A stretch of 36,423 bases of DNA from Herbaspirillum frisingense (GTDB taxonomy: Bacteria > Pseudomonadota > Gammaproteobacteria > Burkholderiales > Burkholderiaceae_D): NCBI GenBank assembly GCA_009914615.1, contig WNDX01000028.1, positions 1 through 36,423 of the forward strand, given 5' to 3'. Every line of letters starts with the position of its first letter. Position 1 is the stretch's first letter. A program made the translations under genes and the position numbers. The notes below the pieces were generated by a model. That model made no database searches. It was not told the DNA's origin and saw only the letters and a program-made list of their open reading frames with translations. Shown here piece after piece: positions 7,741 through 16,813 of the stretch.

Positions 7741-8898
7741 ATGATCCGCGTGATGGTGGTCGACGATTCCTCGCTGGTGCGCCAGTTGATGCAACAATTG
7801 CTGGGCGCCACCAGCGACATCCAGGTGGTCGGCACCGCTTCCGATCCCATCTTTGCCATGCGCAAGATGAACCAGGAGTGGCCCGACGTGATCGTGCTGG
7901 ACGTCGAGATGCCGCGCATGGACGGCATCACGTTCCTCAAGCAGATCATGGCCACGCGGCCGACCCCGGTGATCATCTGCACCGCGCACGCCGACAGCCG
8001 CAGCGGCGTCACCATGGATGCGCTGGCGGCCGGCGCGGTGAGCGTGATTTCCAAGCCGGTGCTGGGCGTGCGCGACTTCCTGCACGAGGCGGTGGACGAT
8101 CTGGCCGGCGCCATCCGCGCCGCGGCCCAGGCCAAGTCCGGGCGCTGCGCCGCGTTGCCGGCGCATGAAAAAATTGCGATGGCGGCGGATCATATCCGGG
8201 CCGCCAAAGCGCCGCCGCGCGAAATGCGGCATCATGACAGCCTCATTGAAGGTTTGCAGAAATACACCGCCGATGCGGTGCTGGAGGCGCCCGGCGCGGC
8301 CGATGCCTGGCATTCGCCCACGGCCAGGATCGTCGCCGTGGGTGCTTCCACCGGCGGGCCGCAGGCGCTGGAACTGGTGCTTAGCGGCCTGAGCGCGAAC
8401 TGCCCGGGCGTGGTGGTCGTGCAGCACATGCCGGAGCGCTTCACGCGCAGTTTTGCCGAACGACTGCACAGGATTTCGCAGGTCGATGTGAAGGAAGCCG
8501 AACACCTGGACATGGTGTTGCCGGGGCGCGTGCTGATCGCGCCGGGCGGCATGCATCTGGTGGTCAAGCGGGATGGCGTGCAGTACTATGTGGAGATACT
8601 CGACGGTCCTCTCGTGAGCAGGCACAAACCATCGGTGGATGTGCTGTTCCGCTCGATGGCGAAAGCCGCCGGCAGCAACGCGGTCGGCATCATCATGACC
8701 GGCATGGGTGACGATGGCGCCCGCGGCCTCAGGGAAATGGCCGACTGCGGCGCCGCCACCTACGCCCAGGACGAACGCAGCAGCGTCGTCTTCGGCATGC
8801 CGAAAGAAGCGATACAGCTAGGTGGCGTCCGTGGCGTCATCTCCCTTGAAAATATCTCTGCTGTAATTGAACAATATGGCTTCCGAGAACCTGAATGA
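7741..8898 (+). CDS. cheB: Chemotaxis methylesterase/deamidase CheB
   Basis: 385 residues. The N-terminal receiver domain has Asp54 (IVLDVEMP) and Lys105. A linker of about 60 residues follows, then the CheB methylesterase domain with a complete catalytic triad: Ser203 in VGASTGGP, His229 in VVQHMP and Asp325 in TGMGDDG. It removes methyl groups from, and may deamidate, receptor glutamines, giving adaptation when phosphorylated by CheA. A GGAGGGTG site precedes the start. No cheD lies next to it, although cheD often accompanies cheB. The 3' end overlaps the next gene by 23 bp. Confidence 0.97.
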   Translation: MIRVMVVDDSSLVRQLMQQLLGATSDIQVVGTASDPIFAMRKMNQEWPDVIVLDVEMPRMDGITFLKQIMATRPTPVIICTAHADSRSGVTMDALAAGAVSVISKPVLGVRDFLHEAVDDLAGAIRAAAQAKSGRCAALPAHEKIAMAADHIRAAKAPPREMRHHDSLIEGLQKYTADAVLEAPGAADAWHSPTARIVAVGASTGGPQALELVLSGLSANCPGVVVVQHMPERFTRSFAERLHRISQVDVKEAEHLDMVLPGRVLIAPGGMHLVVKRDGVQYYVEILDGPLVSRHKPSVDVLFRSMAKAAGSNAVGIIMTGMGDDGARGLREMADCGAATYAQDERSSVVFGMPKEAIQLGGVRGVISLENISAVIEQYGFREPE

Positions 8899-10153
8899 GC
8901 TGATCGAGTCGGCGCTGGTGGTCGATGACAGCGCGCTGCAGCGACAGCATACCGTCGCGCTGCTGCAAGAGCTGGGCGTGGAGCTGATCTACGAAGCCGG
9001 CAACGGCAACGAGGCGCTGGACCTGCTGGCGCTGCTCAAGCTGCCGCCCGGGCTGGCGGTGATCGATCTGGAGATGCCGGGCATGGATGGCATCGAGCTG
9101 ATCCAGCAGTTGCAGCAAAAGAGCGTGAACATACCGCTGATCGTGGCGTCCAGCCGCGAAGCCTCGCTGCTGCTGTCGGTGGAAACCATGATCCACGCGC
9201 TGGGCATGCCGGTCATCGGCGCGCTGCAAAAACCGCTCAACCAGGATCAGTTGCGCTCCGCGCTGCGCGCCTTCAAGCCTTCGCGCAACGATGCGCGCCA
9301 GAACTCCGATCCGCAACCGTCGATGTGCGAAGCCGATCTCGGTTCGGCCATCGGCGGCGGCCAGTTGCTGCCCTACTACCAGCCCAAGATCGACGTGCAG
9401 ACCGGTATCCTCAAGGGCGTCGAGGCGCTGGCGCGCTGGATCCATCCCGAACGCGGGCTGATCCCGCCGGACCATTTCATCCCGCTGGCCGAACGCTGCG
9501 GCCTGATCCACGAACTCACCGTCAGCATGATGGACCAGGCGATGGCCCAGGCCGCCGTCTGGCACAGCCGCGGCCTCAACATCAAGGTGGCGGTGAACCT
9601 GTCGCCTCTGTCGTTGGAGCAGCCGGACTTCATGCATCGCATTCTGGAATTGGTGGATCGCCATGCGCTGCCGGCCGAGCACGTGGTGCTGGAAATCACC
9701 GAGAGTTCGGTGGTGGCGCACAAGGGCAATTCGCTGGGCATGCTGGCGCGCCTGCGCCTGAAGGGCTTCGGGCTGTCGATTGACGACTACGGCACCGGCT
9801 TTTCGTCGATGCAGCAGCTGGCGCGCATTCCCTTCACCGAACTGAAGATCGACCGTTCCTTCGTGCATGGCGCGCACGAGCGCAAGAACCTGCGCGTGAT
9901 CCTGCAGTCGGCGCTGGACATGGCGCAACGGCTGGAACTGGTGACCGTGGCCGAGGGCGTCGAGACCATGGAAGACTGGCGCCTGCTGCAGGACTTCGGC
10001 TGCAGCCTGGGCCAGGGCTACCTGATCGCCAAGCCGATGCCGGCCAACGAGTTGCCGCTATGGCTCAAGGGCCACCATCGCCGCTTGGGCGAATTGCGTC
10101 CGCTGCCGCGCGACGGCGCGCCCGCCGGCAACGCCCAGAACGGCGCCGCCTGA
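8876..10153 (+). CDS. REC-EAL protein, cyclic-di-GMP phosphodiesterase
   Basis: 425 residues, counted from the ATG at 8876, which lies inside the 3' end of cheB (a TTG at 8867 is possible). The receiver domain covers 1-125 with phospho-acceptor Asp64 (VIDLEMPGMDG). The EAL domain covers about 155-400. The residues that define active EAL enzymes are present: Glu183 of EAL, Asn241, Glu273, the Asp303-Asp304 pair in DDYGTGFSS, Lys324, Glu360 and Gln380. It should therefore hydrolyse c-di-GMP, with activity set by receiver phosphorylation. It shares architecture with RocR/VieA-type regulators but lacks an output helix-turn-helix. As last gene of the operon, it is a likely second output of CheA. 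Confidence 0.95.
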   Translation: MASENLNELIESALVVDDSALQRQHTVALLQELGVELIYEAGNGNEALDLLALLKLPPGLAVIDLEMPGMDGIELIQQLQQKSVNIPLIVASSREASLLLSVETMIHALGMPVIGALQKPLNQDQLRSALRAFKPSRNDARQNSDPQPSMCEADLGSAIGGGQLLPYYQPKIDVQTGILKGVEALARWIHPERGLIPPDHFIPLAERCGLIHELTVSMMDQAMAQAAVWHSRGLNIKVAVNLSPLSLEQPDFMHRILELVDRHALPAEHVVLEITESSVVAHKGNSLGMLARLRLKGFGLSIDDYGTGFSSMQQLARIPFTELKIDRSFVHGAHERKNLRVILQSALDMAQRLELVTVAEGVETMEDWRLLQDFGCSLGQGYLIAKPMPANELPLWLKGHHRRLGELRPLPRDGAPAGNAQNGAA

Positions 10154-10160
10154 GTCTTCG

Positions 10161-10661
10161 TCATTCCGTCCCGCGCCCGGCGAAGCCCAGGCGCTGATGC
10201 CATTCCAGCAGCGATTCCTTGGGGAAGTGCTGGAAGCGCTTGTCCTTCTTCCTTTTCTCCACCTCCACCCACGGCGCCTTCGAATCGAGCAGCAGGTGCG
10301 TGTGCTCGGGCGGCACCGGCAGCGGCGTGTCGATCGCCGAGGCGAACGGGTGCACCAGTTCCGGCCACTCCGGGCTGTACAGCCACAGCGCGCTGCCGCA
10401 CAGGCTGCAGAAATGGCGTTCGGCGGTGCTGCTGTGGGCGCGCTTGTCACCGGGTTCTTTCATGCGCGCGTGATAAATGCTGATGGCCTTGCGGCCGCGT
10501 ACCTTCAGGGTGCGCGCATCGCCGCCCAGATTGATGGCATATCCACCGCCGCCCTGGGTCTTGCGGCAGATCGAGCAGTAACAGCGTTGATAGGGATAGG
10601 GCGTGTCGCTGTCCAGGCTGAAGCGGACGGCGCCGCAGTGGCAGGATCCTTCCAGTTTCAT
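10161..10661 (-). CDS. GFA/CENP-V family zinc protein
   Basis: 166 residues, starting at the ATG at 10661 behind a clear AAGGAGA site. Zinc-binding cysteines follow the GFA pattern: GSCHCGAVRF at 6-15, then RCYCSICRKTQGG, then FCSLCGS. The family is named after glutathione-dependent formaldehyde-activating enzyme, but most members have no proven reaction. The stop codon lies 7 nt from the stop of the convergent REC-EAL gene, with no terminator between, so the two transcripts should overlap. It may be read together with folK, 126 bp upstream. Confidence 0.9.
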   Translation of the reverse strand: MKLEGSCHCGAVRFSLDSDTPYPYQRCYCSICRKTQGGGGYAINLGGDARTLKVRGRKAISIYHARMKEPGDKRAHSSTAERHFCSLCGSALWLYSPEWPELVHPFASAIDTPLPVPPEHTHLLLDSKAPWVEVEKRKKDKRFQHFPKESLLEWHQRLGFAGRGTE

Positions 10662-10787
10662 GTGTCTCTCCTTGGCGTGAGCGGCGCGTCGTGCAGGCTT
10701 GCGGAAGAAGGCGAGGCGCACCGGTCTCGCTGAGAGCCGTCTGGCACGATGAAGTTCGGTGCGGCCGCGCGTTTGCGCCAGCCGCCG

Positions 10788-11273
10788 TCAGAGTTTGCTG
10801 ATGGGCTGGCCGGTGATCAGCGCGAGCAAGGGATGGGCCCGGCCCAGCCCGGGGATGGCGATATCCGGCGCGATTTCCAGCAGCGGCGCCAGTACGAAGG
10901 CGCGTTGCGCCATGCGCGGATGCGGTACGGTCAGCGCCTCGTCGGCGATGTGTTCATCGCCATACAGCAGCACATCGAGATCGAGGGTGCGCGGGGCATT
11001 GCGGTAGGGACGTTCGCGGCCGTGATCCAGTTCGATCTGCTGCAGCGCGCGCAGCAGTTCCCGCGCCGATAGCGACGTGGCGACTTCGGCCACCGCGTTC
11101 ACATAATCGTCGCCGCTGGAATCCACCGGCGCGGTGCGATACAGGGAAGAGCTACGCAGCAGCAGCGATTGCGGCAGCGCAGCCAACCGCACGATGGCCT
11201 GTTCGACCGTGGCGCGGGCGTCGCCGAGGTTGCCGCCGATGCCGATGTAGGCGACGGTCTGCTGCGGCTGCAT
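10788..11273 (-). CDS. folK: HPPK, 2-amino-4-hydroxy-6-hydroxymethyldihydropteridine pyrophosphokinase
   Basis: 161 residues, normal for FolK. It transfers pyrophosphate from ATP to 6-hydroxymethyl-dihydropterin in folate synthesis. Family motifs are YIGIGGNLGDA near the N-terminus, SSLYRTAPVD, DYVNAVAEV, RTLDLDVLLYGD (metal-binding Asp pair) and VPHPRMAQRAFVL. The start is 6 bp after the pcnB stop, so it is the downstream partner of pcnB, an arrangement common in beta- and gammaproteobacteria. Confidence 0.97.
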   Translation of the reverse strand: MQPQQTVAYIGIGGNLGDARATVEQAIVRLAALPQSLLLRSSSLYRTAPVDSSGDDYVNAVAEVATSLSARELLRALQQIELDHGRERPYRNAPRTLDLDVLLYGDEHIADEALTVPHPRMAQRAFVLAPLLEIAPDIAIPGLGRAHPLLALITGQPISKL

Positions 11274-11279
11274 GGAGGA

Positions 11280-12836
11280 TTACTCGCCGTCGCCGGCCGG
11301 CGCGACATCGCTGCCCGCCGCCGGGCTGCGGCGACGGCGCCGGCGCTTGGGCGCCTCGCCGCTGGCGGCGGGCGCTTCGCCTGACGGTTCCGGCACGCTC
11401 TGCTCGGGCGCGGAAGTGGCCTCGGCCCCGGCCGGCGCGGCGTCATCGCCACCTTGGTCGGTTGCCGCGCCGCCGCTCTTGGTGCGGTTGCGTCCGCCAC
11501 GGCGCTTGCGCTTCTTCGGCGCCGGGCCGGAAGACGCATCGGCCGGCTTGCGCGCGATCAGTTCTTCGCGCTCGGCGCCGTTGCCGTTCATGAACGCATC
11601 CCACCACTCGCCCAGTTCGGCATCCAGCTCGCCGGATTCGCAGCGCAGTTGCAGGAAGTCGTAGCCGGCGCGCAGGCGCAGGTGTTCCAGCAGCTTGTAC
11701 GGCGCCTTGCCGACGCGGCGCTCGAAGCGCGGCTGCATGGCCCAGATGTCGCGCATGTCGGAAGCGATCTTGCGCTGCAAGGCCAGCTTTTCGGTCTGGG
11801 CGTCGAGCACATCGTCGGCGGCCAGGTGCAAGGCGGGGATCGGGTATTCGCCGGCGGCCTGGTAGGCGCGCCACTTTTCCAGCACCTGATGCCACAGCAG
11901 CGAGGCGAACAGGAAGCCCGGCGACACCGGTTTTCCCTGCTTGACGCGGGCATCGGTATTGGCCAGCGCCAGCGTCACGAACTTCTCGCCCAGCGGCTGT
12001 TCCAGCACCACGTCCAGCAGCGGCAGCAGGCCGTGATGCAGGCCTTCCTTGCGCAACTGCTGCAGGCAGGCCAGCGCGTGGCCGCTCATGAGCAGCTTCA
12101 ACATCTCGTCGAACACGCGCGCGGCGGGGACGTTGTCGATCAACGGCGCCATCACGCGAATGGGCGCGCTGCTGGCGGGATCGATGGTGAACTTGAGCTT
12201 GGCGGCGAAGCGCACCACGCGCAGCATGCGCACCGGATCTTCGCGGTAGCGCGCTTCCGGTTCGCCGATGATGCGCAGCTTCTTGGCGCGGATGTCGGCG
12301 ATGCCGCCGTGGTAATCCAGCACAGTCTGCGTGGCCGGATCGTAGTACATCGCGTTGATGGTGAAGTCGCGGCGCACGGCGTCTTCATGTTGTTCGCCGA
12401 AGGTGTTGTCGCGCAGCACGCGGCCGTGTTCATCCTTGGGCGCGCTCTCGGCCGAAGCACCGCGGAAGGTGGTGACCTCGATCAGCTCCTGGCCGAACAT
12501 CACGTGCACGATCTGGAAGCGGCGGCCGATGATGAAGGCGCGGCGGAACAGTTGCTTCACCTGTTCCGGCGTGGCGTTGGTGGCCACGTCGAAATCCTTG
12601 GGCTTGACCGACAGCAGCAGGTCGCGCACCGCGCCGCCGACGATGAAGGCCTTGAAGCCGGCTTCCTGCAGGGTCTGCGTCACGCGCACGGCGTTGGGCG
12701 AGACCAGCGCCGGATCGATGCCATGCTGCTTGGGCCCCAGCACATCCGGTTCGGTCGCCGCGCCCGACTTGCCGGACGCGCCCGGCGCGTCCTTCTTGCC
12801 CTTGCCCAGGATCGAGCGAATCAGTTTCTTGATCAT
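11280..12836 (-). CDS. pcnB: Poly(A) polymerase I
   Basis: 518 residues. It adds 3' poly(A) tails to RNA and promotes decay. Class II nucleotidyltransferase motifs are present: VGGAVRDLLL at 66-75, DFDVATNATPEQ at 81-92 (metal Asp81 and Asp83) and RRDFTINAMYYD near 155-166. The RNA-binding and neck regions follow. The last 90 or so residues are low-complexity and very basic (KKRKRRGGRNR and RRRRRR blocks among Ala/Gly/Pro/Ser), a tail expected to bind RNA. The related CCA-adding enzyme is the main alternative; the basic tail and the folK neighbour favour PcnB. It overlaps the HAD gene by 4 bp. Confidence 0.95.
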   Translation of the reverse strand: MIKKLIRSILGKGKKDAPGASGKSGAATEPDVLGPKQHGIDPALVSPNAVRVTQTLQEAGFKAFIVGGAVRDLLLSVKPKDFDVATNATPEQVKQLFRRAFIIGRRFQIVHVMFGQELIEVTTFRGASAESAPKDEHGRVLRDNTFGEQHEDAVRRDFTINAMYYDPATQTVLDYHGGIADIRAKKLRIIGEPEARYREDPVRMLRVVRFAAKLKFTIDPASSAPIRVMAPLIDNVPAARVFDEMLKLLMSGHALACLQQLRKEGLHHGLLPLLDVVLEQPLGEKFVTLALANTDARVKQGKPVSPGFLFASLLWHQVLEKWRAYQAAGEYPIPALHLAADDVLDAQTEKLALQRKIASDMRDIWAMQPRFERRVGKAPYKLLEHLRLRAGYDFLQLRCESGELDAELGEWWDAFMNGNGAEREELIARKPADASSGPAPKKRKRRGGRNRTKSGGAATDQGGDDAAPAGAEATSAPEQSVPEPSGEAPAASGEAPKRRRRRRSPAAGSDVAPAGDGE

Positions 12837-13516
12837 TGGGCGTGGCCGTCGTCGAAGAGGTTCAGCACCGGCCAGCCGCGCGCCTGCGCATGCGCCAGCA
12901 GCTTGGCGTTGGGATTGGTGGCGACCGGGTGCGTGACGCGTTCCAGCAGCGGGATGTCGTTCTGCGAATCGCTGTAGAAGTAGCTGCGCTCGAACTTGTC
13001 CAGGGTATGGCCGAGCTGATCCAGCCAGGCTTCGGTGTGGACGATCTTGCCCGGACCGTAGGTCGGCGTGCCGCGCAACTGGCCGGTGATGTTGCCCAGT
13101 GCGTCGAGCTCGGGCAGCGCCGCGATCAGGTGCTGGACGCCGAAGTGCGAGGCGATCGGCTTGGTCACGAAGTGGTTGGTGGCGGTCACGATGGCTACCA
13201 GGTCGCCGGCATCCAGGTGCTTCTTCACCAGTGCCAGGGCCTGCGGCAGGATGGCCGGCTGGATCACTTCGGCCATGAACTGCTGATGCATTTCATCGAG
13301 CTGGGTGCGCGGGAATTGCGACAGGATGCCGAAGGCGAATTCCAGATACTTGACCGGATCCAGCGTGCCGGCCTGGTAATGGGCAAACCATTCGTCGTTG
13401 GCTTTGCGGAAGCTGGCGGCATCCACGGCGCCGGTGCGCGCCAGGAATTCGCCCCACTCGTGGTCGGAGTCGAGCGGCAGCAGGGTGTGGTCGAGATCGA
13501 ATAAGGCGAGGTTCAT
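12833..13516 (-). CDS. HAD-superfamily (subfamily IB) phosphatase
   Basis: 227 residues. The N-terminus is MNLALFDLDHTLLPLDSD, the DxD motif of HAD enzymes with Asp7 as nucleophile and Asp9 as acid/base. Further motifs are VAIVTATNHF (motif II Thr) and YSDSQNDIPLL (acidic motif IV). It resembles SerB-like IB phosphatases; such genes often lie between hda and pcnB in Burkholderiales. The substrate is unknown; phosphoserine or another small phosphomonoester is possible. It overlaps hda and pcnB by 4 bp on either side, so all three are translationally coupled. Confidence 0.92.
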   Translation of the reverse strand: MNLALFDLDHTLLPLDSDHEWGEFLARTGAVDAASFRKANDEWFAHYQAGTLDPVKYLEFAFGILSQFPRTQLDEMHQQFMAEVIQPAILPQALALVKKHLDAGDLVAIVTATNHFVTKPIASHFGVQHLIAALPELDALGNITGQLRGTPTYGPGKIVHTEAWLDQLGHTLDKFERSYFYSDSQNDIPLLERVTHPVATNPNAKLLAHAQARGWPVLNLFDDGHAQ

Positions 13517-14220
13517 TGTTCTTCGGATTCCTGTTGTAACAGTTCGCGCAGCAAAGGCAACGTGATGGCGCGCTTGGTCGCCAGCGAGTAGCGATCCAGC
13601 GCATCGAGCATGCGCGACAAGGAGGGCATGTCGCGCCGGTAGTGGGTCAGCATGTACATCAGCACGGCAGGCGGGATTTCCAGCCCGCGCGTGAGTGTCG
13701 CCTGCAGCAGGGCGGCGATCTTTTCATCGTCGGACAGATCGTGCACCTGATAGATCAGGCCCCAGCCGAGACGGGTGCGCAGATCTTCGCGCAGTTCCAG
13801 GCGCGTCGGCGGCAGGGTGCCGGTGGAGACCAGCCAGCCGCCTTGTTCGCGGATCTGGTTGAACAGGTTGAAGGCGGCGATCTGTCGTTCTTCGAATAAC
13901 TGATCGACGTCATCGACCAGGTAATGCGAAATCTGTGGGGTGTAGTCGAAGGCGTCGTCGGCAGAGGCGGCGCTGATCACGCGGGCTTGCGCGCCCACGG
14001 CGTCGGCCACGGCGTGCAGCAGATGGGTCTTGCCGGCGCCGGCTTCGGCCCAGAGGTAGATGAAGCGGTCGGTGCTGGCGCTGCCGGTGTGGACAGCCTT
14101 ATCCGCGCTGGCCTTGGCCAGCAGTTGCAGGCGCTGCACCAGTTCTGTATTGCGGCCAGTGACGAAAGTGTCGAAGCTTTGCGGCTGGTCCGCGCTCAAA
14201 TCGAGCGGAATCTGTTTCAT
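13513..14220 (-). CDS. hda: DnaA regulatory inactivator Hda
   Basis: 235-residue AAA+ protein homologous to DnaA domain III. Near the N-terminus, QIPLDL is a beta-clamp-binding motif. Walker A is WAEAGAGKTHLL and the Walker B region is YLVDDVDQL. Bound to the sliding clamp, Hda stimulates ATP hydrolysis by DnaA and so prevents re-initiation. The start codon is only 6 bp from the edge of a MITE-like element, and no clear Shine-Dalgarno is visible, so its leader is supplied by that element. It is first of the tightly coupled set hda-HAD-pcnB-folK. Confidence 0.95.
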   Translation of the reverse strand: MKQIPLDLSADQPQSFDTFVTGRNTELVQRLQLLAKASADKAVHTGSASTDRFIYLWAEAGAGKTHLLHAVADAVGAQARVISAASADDAFDYTPQISHYLVDDVDQLFEERQIAAFNLFNQIREQGGWLVSTGTLPPTRLELREDLRTRLGWGLIYQVHDLSDDEKIAALLQATLTRGLEIPPAVLMYMLTHYRRDMPSLSRMLDALDRYSLATKRAITLPLLRELLQQESEEQ

Positions 14221-14226
14221 CGGAGT

Positions 14227-14449
14227 GTGTGATGTGCTGTTTCAGCCCCCGCGCAGCCTCCTGAAGGGGCTGAAGGCAAGGCGCGACGAGGCGTCGTAGT
14301 GGCGCTACGACAAGGAGGAGCAACACGGCAGGCGGCCCCTTCAGGAGGCTGCCCGCAGGGTTCGAACGAGAAGGACGCAGGGCGGCGCGACGCGCCTTGC
14401 ACTGTGTGCCTTATCGCTCGAACGCGGGGGCTGGAATAACACATAACAC
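14227..14449. repeat. MITE-like element with terminal inverted repeats
   Basis: A 223-bp stretch fills the gap between the perM-like stop (14453) and the hda start (14220). Its ends are 27-bp inverted repeats, 14227-14253 and 14423-14449, matching at 23 of 27 positions and ending in a perfect CAGCCCCCGCG/CGCGGGGGCTG. Inside lies a perfect 18-bp inverted repeat, 14253-14270 with 14335-14352, and a small hairpin 14293-14299/14305-14311. It has no coding capacity of its own. The form is that of a non-autonomous transposable element or a dispersed structured intergenic repeat. Copy number and target duplication cannot be tested here. Confidence 0.75.
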
Positions 14450-14452
14450 GCT

Positions 14453-15535
14453 CTAACGATTATAAAAGTTACTGGCCAGGTACTCGCGCCGCACATGCGT
14501 GGCGATCACCGAGACGATGGCCGACGCCGGCAGCGCCAACAGCACGCCGACGAAGCCGAACAGTTGGCCGAAGGCCAGCAGGGCGAAAATGACGACCAAG
14601 GGGTGCAGGCCGATGCGCTCGCCGACCAGCTTGGGTGTCAGGATAAAGCTTTCAAGCACCTGGCCGGCGCCGTAGATCAGCGCCACCCACAGCAGACCGA
14701 TGGCGCCGTCGAACTGCAGGATGGCGGCCAGGATCGCCAGCACCAGACCCAGCCCGAAGCCGACGTAGGGAATGAACACCAGCAAGCCGGTCAACACGCC
14801 CACCGGCAGCGCGCTGTCAAAGCCCGCGGCCGTCAGCGCTACTGAATAATAGACCGCCAGCACCAGCATCACCAGCAATTGGCCACGCAGGTACTGGCCC
14901 AACAGGTCATCCACTTCGGTGGCCATGGTGTTGATGCGGCCGGCCCAGCGGCGCGGAATCATGATCTGCACGCGCTTGATGAACTGATGCCAGTCCTGCA
15001 ACAGGTAAAACAACACCATCGGCACGAACAGCAGATTGGCCAGCCAGGCCAGCAAGGCCGTGCCGCCCACGCGCGCCGAGGCCAGCACGGAAGCCCACAG
15101 CTCGTCGCCGCTGGTGCTGATCTGCTGCGTCAGCAAGGCCTTGATGCCGGCCAGGTCCAGGCGCACGTCGATGCCCAACTGGTGCAGGCGCGGCGAGACC
15201 ACGGTGTTGAGCTTGTCCAGCAGCGGCGGGATCTGCGCCTGCAGTTGCGGAATCTGGCGCAGCACCAGCGGCACCACGATCAGCACCAGCGCCAGGCCGG
15301 CCAGGATCAGCAGCAGCACCATGATGGTCACGGCGATGAATCGCGGCACCCGCACCGGCCCGATGCGGCGGCGCGCGATCCAGTCCACGCCCGGGTTCAA
15401 GGCGTAGCCGAGGATACCGGCGGCGACGAAGGGCGACAGCATGGGGCCGAGCGTGGCCAGCAAGGCCAACAGCAGGATTCCGACAATCAGCCACACCAGA
15501 TTTTGTTTTTGCTCTTCGGACAAAGAAAAAGGCAT
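14453..15535 (-). CDS. AI-2E/PerM family membrane transporter
   Basis: 360 residues with about eight hydrophobic helices: a pair near residues 12-45, one at 62-90, then a soluble stretch of about 65 residues ([17 protein letters not shown]...) and the remaining helices. Typical family pieces are [26 protein letters not shown] and [16 protein letters not shown]. The family includes TqsA, the AI-2 exporter, and PerM, a putative permease; the substrate here is unknown. In Burkholderiales such a gene regularly precedes hda, suggesting one ancestral transcription unit now split by the MITE-like element. It is divergent from purM. Confidence 0.93.
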   Translation of the reverse strand: MPFSLSEEQKQNLVWLIVGILLLALLATLGPMLSPFVAAGILGYALNPGVDWIARRRIGPVRVPRFIAVTIMVLLLILAGLALVLIVVPLVLRQIPQLQAQIPPLLDKLNTVVSPRLHQLGIDVRLDLAGIKALLTQQISTSGDELWASVLASARVGGTALLAWLANLLFVPMVLFYLLQDWHQFIKRVQIMIPRRWAGRINTMATEVDDLLGQYLRGQLLVMLVLAVYYSVALTAAGFDSALPVGVLTGLLVFIPYVGFGLGLVLAILAAILQFDGAIGLLWVALIYGAGQVLESFILTPKLVGERIGLHPLVVIFALLAFGQLFGFVGVLLALPASAIVSVIATHVRREYLASNFYNR

Positions 15536-15637
15536 GGAATCGGGGTTCGGGGTGTCGGTTTTGTTAAAATCAAGGTTTGGCTAGGCGATTTTGCGCCTAA
15601 TTCCCTATTTTACCGTCTTAACTGGCAATATTTCATC
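15536..15637. promoter_or_regulatory. Divergent promoter region perM-like/purM with short dyad
   Basis: This 102-bp AT-richer gap must hold the promoters of both divergent genes. A dyad TAGGCG-N6-CGCCTA lies at 15582-15599, about 40 bp before the purM start. It could be an operator or just a small hairpin. I cannot name convincing -35/-10 boxes, and the dyad is not a clear PurR box. Confidence 0.35.
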
Positions 15638-16681
<1,044 letters not shown>

Positions 16682-16724
16682 TCCGGTTGCGGTGGCGCCG
16701 CAGGCGCCATTCCTCTCCGGAAAC

Positions 16725-16755
16725 AAAAAGGCTGCAAGCGATTGCAGCCTTTTTT
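16725..16755 (+). terminator. Intrinsic terminator after purM
   Basis: A stem AAAAAGGCTGCAA (16725-16737) pairs with TTGCAGCCTTTTT (16742-16754) around a GCGA loop and ends in a T run. The A run on the 5' side lets it work on the other strand too, for the Anbu operon that ends at 16814. A second GC-rich hairpin (TGGCGCC-GCA-GGCGCCA, 16693-16709) sits just after the purM stop. Confidence 0.9.
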
Positions 16756-16813
16756 ATTGCCCGGATCATTCACATCCGAATGATCTACATAATTGCCGCC
16801 ATGGCAAGCCGGC

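Noticed and set aside
4490-8135. Long minus-strand frames opposite mcp, cheW, cheR and cheB
   Set aside because: Shadows of conserved plus-strand genes with the same low-complexity antisense composition.
10230-10270. Possible defence or toxin role for the GFA-family gene
   Set aside because: Cysteine pattern is plainly that of the common GFA family; context gives no defence association.
11454-12977. 507-codon plus-strand frame opposite pcnB
   Set aside because: The real gene is pcnB on the minus strand with clear catalytic motifs; the plus frame is His/Gln/Gly-rich without family features.
14879-15637. Upstream extension of the purM frame
   Set aside because: Open by chance across the divergent perM-like gene; the normal PurM N-terminus starts at 15638 and 347 residues is the family length.
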